Shown: piece after piece, positions 59,801-64,000 of the stretch | Layout: every line of letters begins with the position of its first letter | Numbering within the stretch: position 1 is the first letter of the stretch | Source of the DNA: Fasciolopsis buskii | Lineage: Eukaryota; Platyhelminthes; Trematoda; Plagiorchiida; Fasciolidae | DNA length: 64,000 nucleotides | Assembly: GCA_008360955.1 (NCBI GenBank) | Contig: LUCM01011154.1 | Location: 178,717 to 242,716 of the forward strand | Reading direction: 5' to 3' | The notes under the pieces: model-generated | The model's input: the letters and a program-made list of their open reading frames with translations, nothing else | What the model was told of the DNA's origin: nothing | Databases searched by the model: none | Program-made: the position numbers and the translations under genes

Positions 59801-61082
59801 ACGTGCGGGTTACCATTCTGTTTTCTAGTGTTACGGTCTTCTGAAGAAAAGTGACAAGATGCTGTTGATAATGGTAAAATTACCTCAGCAGTATTTACAG
59901 TTATGGAAACGCGGTTGACAAGTGGTATCTCTGCTCTCGAGATGAGACGTTCAGGGCAGGGTATCTTCGGGATTAGAAGCAATTCAGGATAGATGATTGG
60001 AAAGTGAGGTTCTATACTTAGTCTGACACGTCTGCTAATATTATGCCTATCCTGAAGAATTCCTTGTTTTAATGGGTTATTGAAGTTGGGAGTTATTCAC
60101 GGATGAGGGGTTTCCAAAAACTTTCAAGAAACCTTGATGGTTGGATGCGTTGGACATTGTTTTGTCCTGTAAGAGTGAAACTACTCACATGTCAGTTTGG
60201 TCGACCGGAAAGCACAGTTTTCTAATTGCTCTTGAAAATCTAGCACTGTATCAGCATTTACGCGAGTTCAGGGCGCATATGGCTAAACTCAAGACTTGAC
60301 CTTAATGTCACGGTGTTAGATATCTTCTACATTTCAGTTTAGGTAGTCACTGTGCTTCCGCCATGAATTTGAAAGGTAATGTCCCCTGCTCTCGCTGGAC
60401 ACAGGTGAGACATGGTACGTAAGTTAAGGGACGGGAGCCTTAGTGGTTTGGTCGTCTGGAATGCTTCGTGATCTGGAAACCTCACAAATAAAGGTGCGAA
60501 CTACAGTTATTGAAATTATGTGAGTATTTATAGCTACACTCTACCACTGAGCGTATAAAGGCGGCGCGGCATAGTTCAGCCGTGAGATATGTCATGCCCT
60601 TGGTACCGTAAACCGTGTTTGGCAGCAGGTAGGATATGGGTGGTTCAGATTCATCAACATGTGGCATACTTGGACGAAATTAGCAGATCCGGGAAGGCTT
60701 GCGGATAAATTCGTTCAGCAGGTGTTCATCGCATATAAATGTATTTACATTTACCCAAGACATCTTATTCAGGTCCAACCTGTCATTTCATCAGTGGGAG
60801 GCCATCAAGTATTGGTTAAAACCGAGGTACACACAATTTCACACAGGCTTAAAAATAGACAGCATAACAATATTCAAGCAGAACTTCGCGAAAAGTCGAC
60901 AGAAGAGAAGCAGAAACGGTAATTAACGACAAGTCAATTATTTTTGTGTTTAGCCGTATACATTCTGTGAATTCTGTTCCTTTTGCCATTTTTTAAGCAG
61001 GACAAATTCCACAGGTAGGCCATACGGCATTCGCGCCATATCTCTAGACGTTTACAGCCAACAACAATCCTCATCTCTTGGT
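56861..61082. other. Unassigned stretch
   Basis: About 4 kb without a supported gene. A 127 codon plus-strand frame at 58135-58518 has a segment (HQSTARLMAFITFSGLSP) that faintly recalls the CR1 post-RT region but is too weak to annotate. Confidence 0.4.
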
Positions 61083-62040
61083 CCCTAATCAAAAAATCTC
61101 GAGGCATCAATTTGGGCTAAAACAAAGGCAACCTCTTCATGCCTCTACGCCAAATCATAGTCTGACCACCGCGTCGCTTCTTCCAGCCTTGGCCAGCATG
61201 TGCAAAAAAGAGCACGAAGAGGTAAACGATCGTCAGGCGTACATGGTACTTGTCCGTGCAACCGAAGGCGAGGATGAATCTTTGCACCCAGCGCACGACG
61301 ACGTGCCTGTTCACTGCCGACTCAAAAGTCCCACCAGAAGCAGGTGATATTTCGGATTCATCGGAGGTCGAAAAAAATGTCGACGGGGATCTTCAGCGCG
61401 GAGCGGCCATATCTCGCGACCTTAAAGTAGAACCTTGCAAACTGTGGCATTGCACACCTTCCGCTTGAGGAAAGTCCCGATTTCATGACGGCGCCGCAGG
61501 TGTTGCAGGTTTGCGAAAGCTGTCCTGGATTTTGCACTTCGTGATGAGATCTCCTGCGCGCCACCTCCCTTAGGTGCGATCAGACTCTCGAGGTACTTGA
61601 AGTTACTGACATCCTCGAGCCGATCACCACAAAGAGCAAGTGCAGGTACGGGCTCCTGCCAGTCTTAAAGAAGTGCCTTGCATTTTGAAGGTTTACGGCA
61701 CATACCGTATTTAAATACATCAATCGCCATTCAATCCAATAATCGTTGAATTACCTGTGCGTCTTCAATAAACAAGGCGATATCATTGGCATACTGTAAT
61801 TCAAAAATGCTGTCTTTCCGCGGGTCCTCGGAAATGACGAAGGGTGGTGAAAAGTAGCCACAAGCCTTAAGCGAAATTTAGGTATGACGTAAAACATTTT
61901 GAGGATCGACATATACTTCTCAGGTACTCCAGTCCTCAGCATACAGTGCCAGTGAAGACCTATGAACAAAGTTGAAAGTTGCGCGTGTATCGAAGAACAC
62001 GAGAGTATCCCCCCCACTTTGTCCCTGCCTAAGCAGCGAT
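61083..62040 (-). mobile_element. RTE-like LINE RT and C-terminal region, minus strand
   Basis: From 62040 down: VFFDTRATFNFVHRSSLA (VFLDLRAAFDSVDR), then after a shift RTGVPEKYMSILKMFY (the KGVPEKFI..LK..Y block), YANDIALFIEDAQVIQRLL (the YADDIAL catalytic box, 61765-61797, with one Asp changed to Asn), YGMCRKPSKCKALL (YGM...PSKCK.L), a stop, DWQEPVPALALCGDRLEDV, SNFKYLESLIAPKGG (F.YLGS.I...GG) and, near the end, QGWKKRRGGQTMIWRRGMK. The segment between the GG block and GWKKRRGG is shorter than in full elements, so an internal deletion is likely. This is the strongest RTE match in the window, resembling elements common in flatworms. Confidence 0.85.
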
Positions 62041-63008
62041 AACTCTGTCAATGCAGGTGGCGTCCCATGAGAATTCAGAATTTGGGATTTAGCTTTCTAT
62101 CCAGATTGGGTATTTCAAAAATATTCAGAAACTGAAATTCCATCAGGCCCCACGACCGAAGTTCTGAAGATGCTATCTGCTGAGCGCGCCTAATCTTAAG
62201 TCGGTCCCCTCAATTTGTTCTTAGATGAAGAATGTTGAGTGGGTGAATGCAGTCATGTGTCTGCTGCTTTAAGGGGACTCACGAAAAATCCTCGGCGGAT
62301 GTTGCCTCGTCGGTTTTATTTGTATTTCAGGCAAGCTAATTGTACGTTTGGTGACCACCTGGGGCGCTACACATACTTGCACCGGGCTGAACATAGATTT
62401 CGTTAAAAGCCTCCACGTTTCTTCGAGTGGCATTTCACGAGATTAAGTTCTACGACCGCCACTGTTTCTGGCGTACTTTAACCATTGGCCACCAGTATTC
62501 CAGTCGCCTGAAGTAAAACCATAGCGTATAGTTGAATTAAAGGTAGATAGCGACATTCTACAATTCGATCGTGACTCTTTATCTCAATGAAATACTGTAA
62601 GGTCATTCACGGCCAATGTGCACGCACGCCAGTTAGCAGAAGAGAATATGACGGACCCACTTCAGGGACCACGGTAAATGGGGTCATAGGAACATGGCTT
62701 AAGCTCTCCTAAAGATAATTGCAAACATACAAAGTATATGTACTAGAAAGAGCCACTGCGAGCTCGGTGTGTGGTTTTTCGGTCAGTTGAGCTACGAGGT
62801 CTTCCAGGAGTTGTGTACCTCTCGTAAGACTGCAATCAGGGTACTGGTGCACTGCCACATTTCCGTGACCTGTTGGTGAAGTAAAAGAGTAGAAAAATTA
62901 TGACGCTTGACCATACGAACTGTTGACGGATTATAAGGGATTATCTGCGAGATCCGCCTGAGGTCTTTAGGGCAGTTTCCTGGGGAATTCCCGCCAATAT
63001 AGAGAAAC
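62041..63008. other. Unassigned stretch
   Basis: Upstream of the minus-strand RTE remnant, so the RT N-terminal part would be expected here; only a weak TCIDRV (GCIDQI-like) trace at about 62050-62070 is visible. No other feature seen. Confidence 0.4.
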
Positions 63009-63278
63009 ATGATCCGTTTGACAACGATTATTCGCGGTGATATGGATACGGATCTACAGTGTGACTTTTCTCCTCTGGCAAGTGACTGTATTCGGGGCCA
63101 TTTCCTGACACTGAAGATTAATTCAGCTGTTTTCCTTTTGGTTTATCCTCTGTCACGCAGAGTGACTAATCTACGGAATGCCTTGCCAACAGGTTTGGGG
63201 GAACAGAAAGATGATGCTGGTTTTAAGCGTCGCCTTGACGAATACTCGAATTCGTTGTGGATAACAGCTTCATTTTGA
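63009..63278 (+). mobile_element. CR1-like C-terminal tail
   Basis: An 89 codon open frame reads DFSPLASDCIRGHFLTLKI (F......RGH.LKL), YPLSRRVTNLRNALPTGLGE (F..RVV..WN.LP..VV) and AGFKRRLDEYSN (.FKRRLD...). This is the terminal block of CR1-type ORF2, here intact through its natural stop. The upstream RT is not recognisable, so it is probably a 5'-truncated insertion. It cannot make an active enzyme. Confidence 0.7.
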
Positions 63279-64000
63279 GTCGAGGTAAAGGAGCTCTCTT
63301 GGATGCTTTTCCCTGCATAGTAAAATGAGAAAATGACTAAAGAAGCATGTTGTCCGTCATGAGCTCCTTAAATTTGGATACGGTTTGGGACATTAATCTT
63401 TCCCAGAAAGCCATACGAATAATAAGAAATATATATTTAAAATGTTCCCATTTAAAGTGGCGGAAAGCTGATAATCAAACACTTTATTTAAAGATATCTA
63501 CATAAATAAACCAAAAGACGATTAAAGCAGTATTTCAGCCTGAAATTTCAAGATGAATATGCGCAATCCTCAATGTGTTAAAGTTGTCATTGTATTTAGT
63601 TTGAAGTTCATCAGTTGCACTTTCACTCCCCTCTCCCCAAAGTCCAGCACCCTATTTTATTGAGAAATACATTTTCCCGCAACTGGAAACTATCTTTGCA
63701 TTAGGTAAGTGCTAACCGGGGACCACCTTGGATTAGAAATATATATATATTTTCACCCAAGTATATTTGGATTCACAAAAGAAGTGTACCTTGTAGAAAT
63801 CTTGGGGAAGTGATTACCTGGATATTCCAAGGTATCATATTGTAGCAGGACACATTTTCTATTCGAAAACGAAACAGTGATAAATACTAAATGTGTTGCG
63901 CTTGGGACACATAGTGGATTATCTTCCAGCAGTATGTGGCATAAGAAAGCAAATTTATTGGTAGTTTAGGGGAAGACGTGGTGTTACCAATAAGTAGATG
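63279..64000. other. Unassigned end of window, short AT repeat
   Basis: Contains an (AT)n run at about 63738-63752 and otherwise no supported feature. The first part may be the 3' untranslated region of the CR1-like tail. Confidence 0.45.

Noticed and set aside
1..64000. CRISPR arrays, operons, rRNA or prokaryotic signals
   Set aside because: No regularly spaced short repeats, no gene clusters with short spacing and no rRNA blocks. The content is eukaryotic repeat DNA.
1..64000. Host gene exons among the 60-100 codon frames
   Set aside because: None shows a recognisable domain or a chain of frames joined by plausible splice sites; lengths are as expected by chance for this composition.

Overview
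This window looks like eukaryotic, animal-type intergenic or intronic DNA in which almost everything recognisable is decayed mobile DNA. There are no long continuous genes, no operons and no bacterial signals. Instead there are fragments of non-LTR retrotransposons (LINEs) of the CR1/jockey-like and RTE-like types, a tRNA-derived SINE family, other interspersed repeats, microsatellites and one short run of Ns (assembly gap). The conserved reverse transcriptase and C-terminal blocks of the RTE-like pieces resemble RTE elements known from parasitic flatworms. A cestode or trematode is therefore my best guess, but this is an inference from remembered family motifs, not a search. I could not support a single host protein-coding gene or exon.

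Layout. 0-9 kb: mostly unassigned sequence with one copy of a diverged ~220 bp repeat (1.25 kb) and a minus-strand SINE (5.2 kb). 9-15 kb: simple-sequence DNA, an exact 127 bp direct duplication, an inverted pair of ~0.36-0.39 kb repeats (11.0 and 12.9 kb, one holding the N gap) and two or three tRNA-like SINEs. 16.8-18.8 kb: a plus-strand CR1/jockey-like LINE with endonuclease and partial RT, cut off inside the RT. 21.3-22.2 kb: two opposed SINEs and a second copy of the 1.25 kb repeat. 26.3-26.9 kb: RTE-like RT remnant. 29.0-30.3 kb: minus-strand CR1-like RT. 35.1 kb: a perfect 74 bp palindrome in a 132 bp insertion flanked by 14 bp direct repeats, with a relative at 41.0 kb. 38.5 and 42.7 kb: a diverged repeat pair. 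43.9-44.9 kb: minus-strand LINE RT. 50.5-56.9 kb: a plus-strand series of LINE remnants, including the best-preserved element (53.96-56.37 kb), which keeps ORF1, an endonuclease, the linker and the C-terminal tail but has lost the RT. 61.1-62.0 kb: minus-strand RTE-like RT and C-terminal remnant. 63.0-63.3 kb: a plus-strand CR1-like tail.

How the pieces relate. Each LINE remnant carries stops, frameshifts or lost catalytic residues, so none looks autonomous. The SINEs would have depended on a partner LINE for mobilisation; which one cannot be told from this window. The most unusual structures are the internally deleted CR1-like element with its overlapping ORF1/ORF2 junction, and the palindromic insertion at 35.1 kb.
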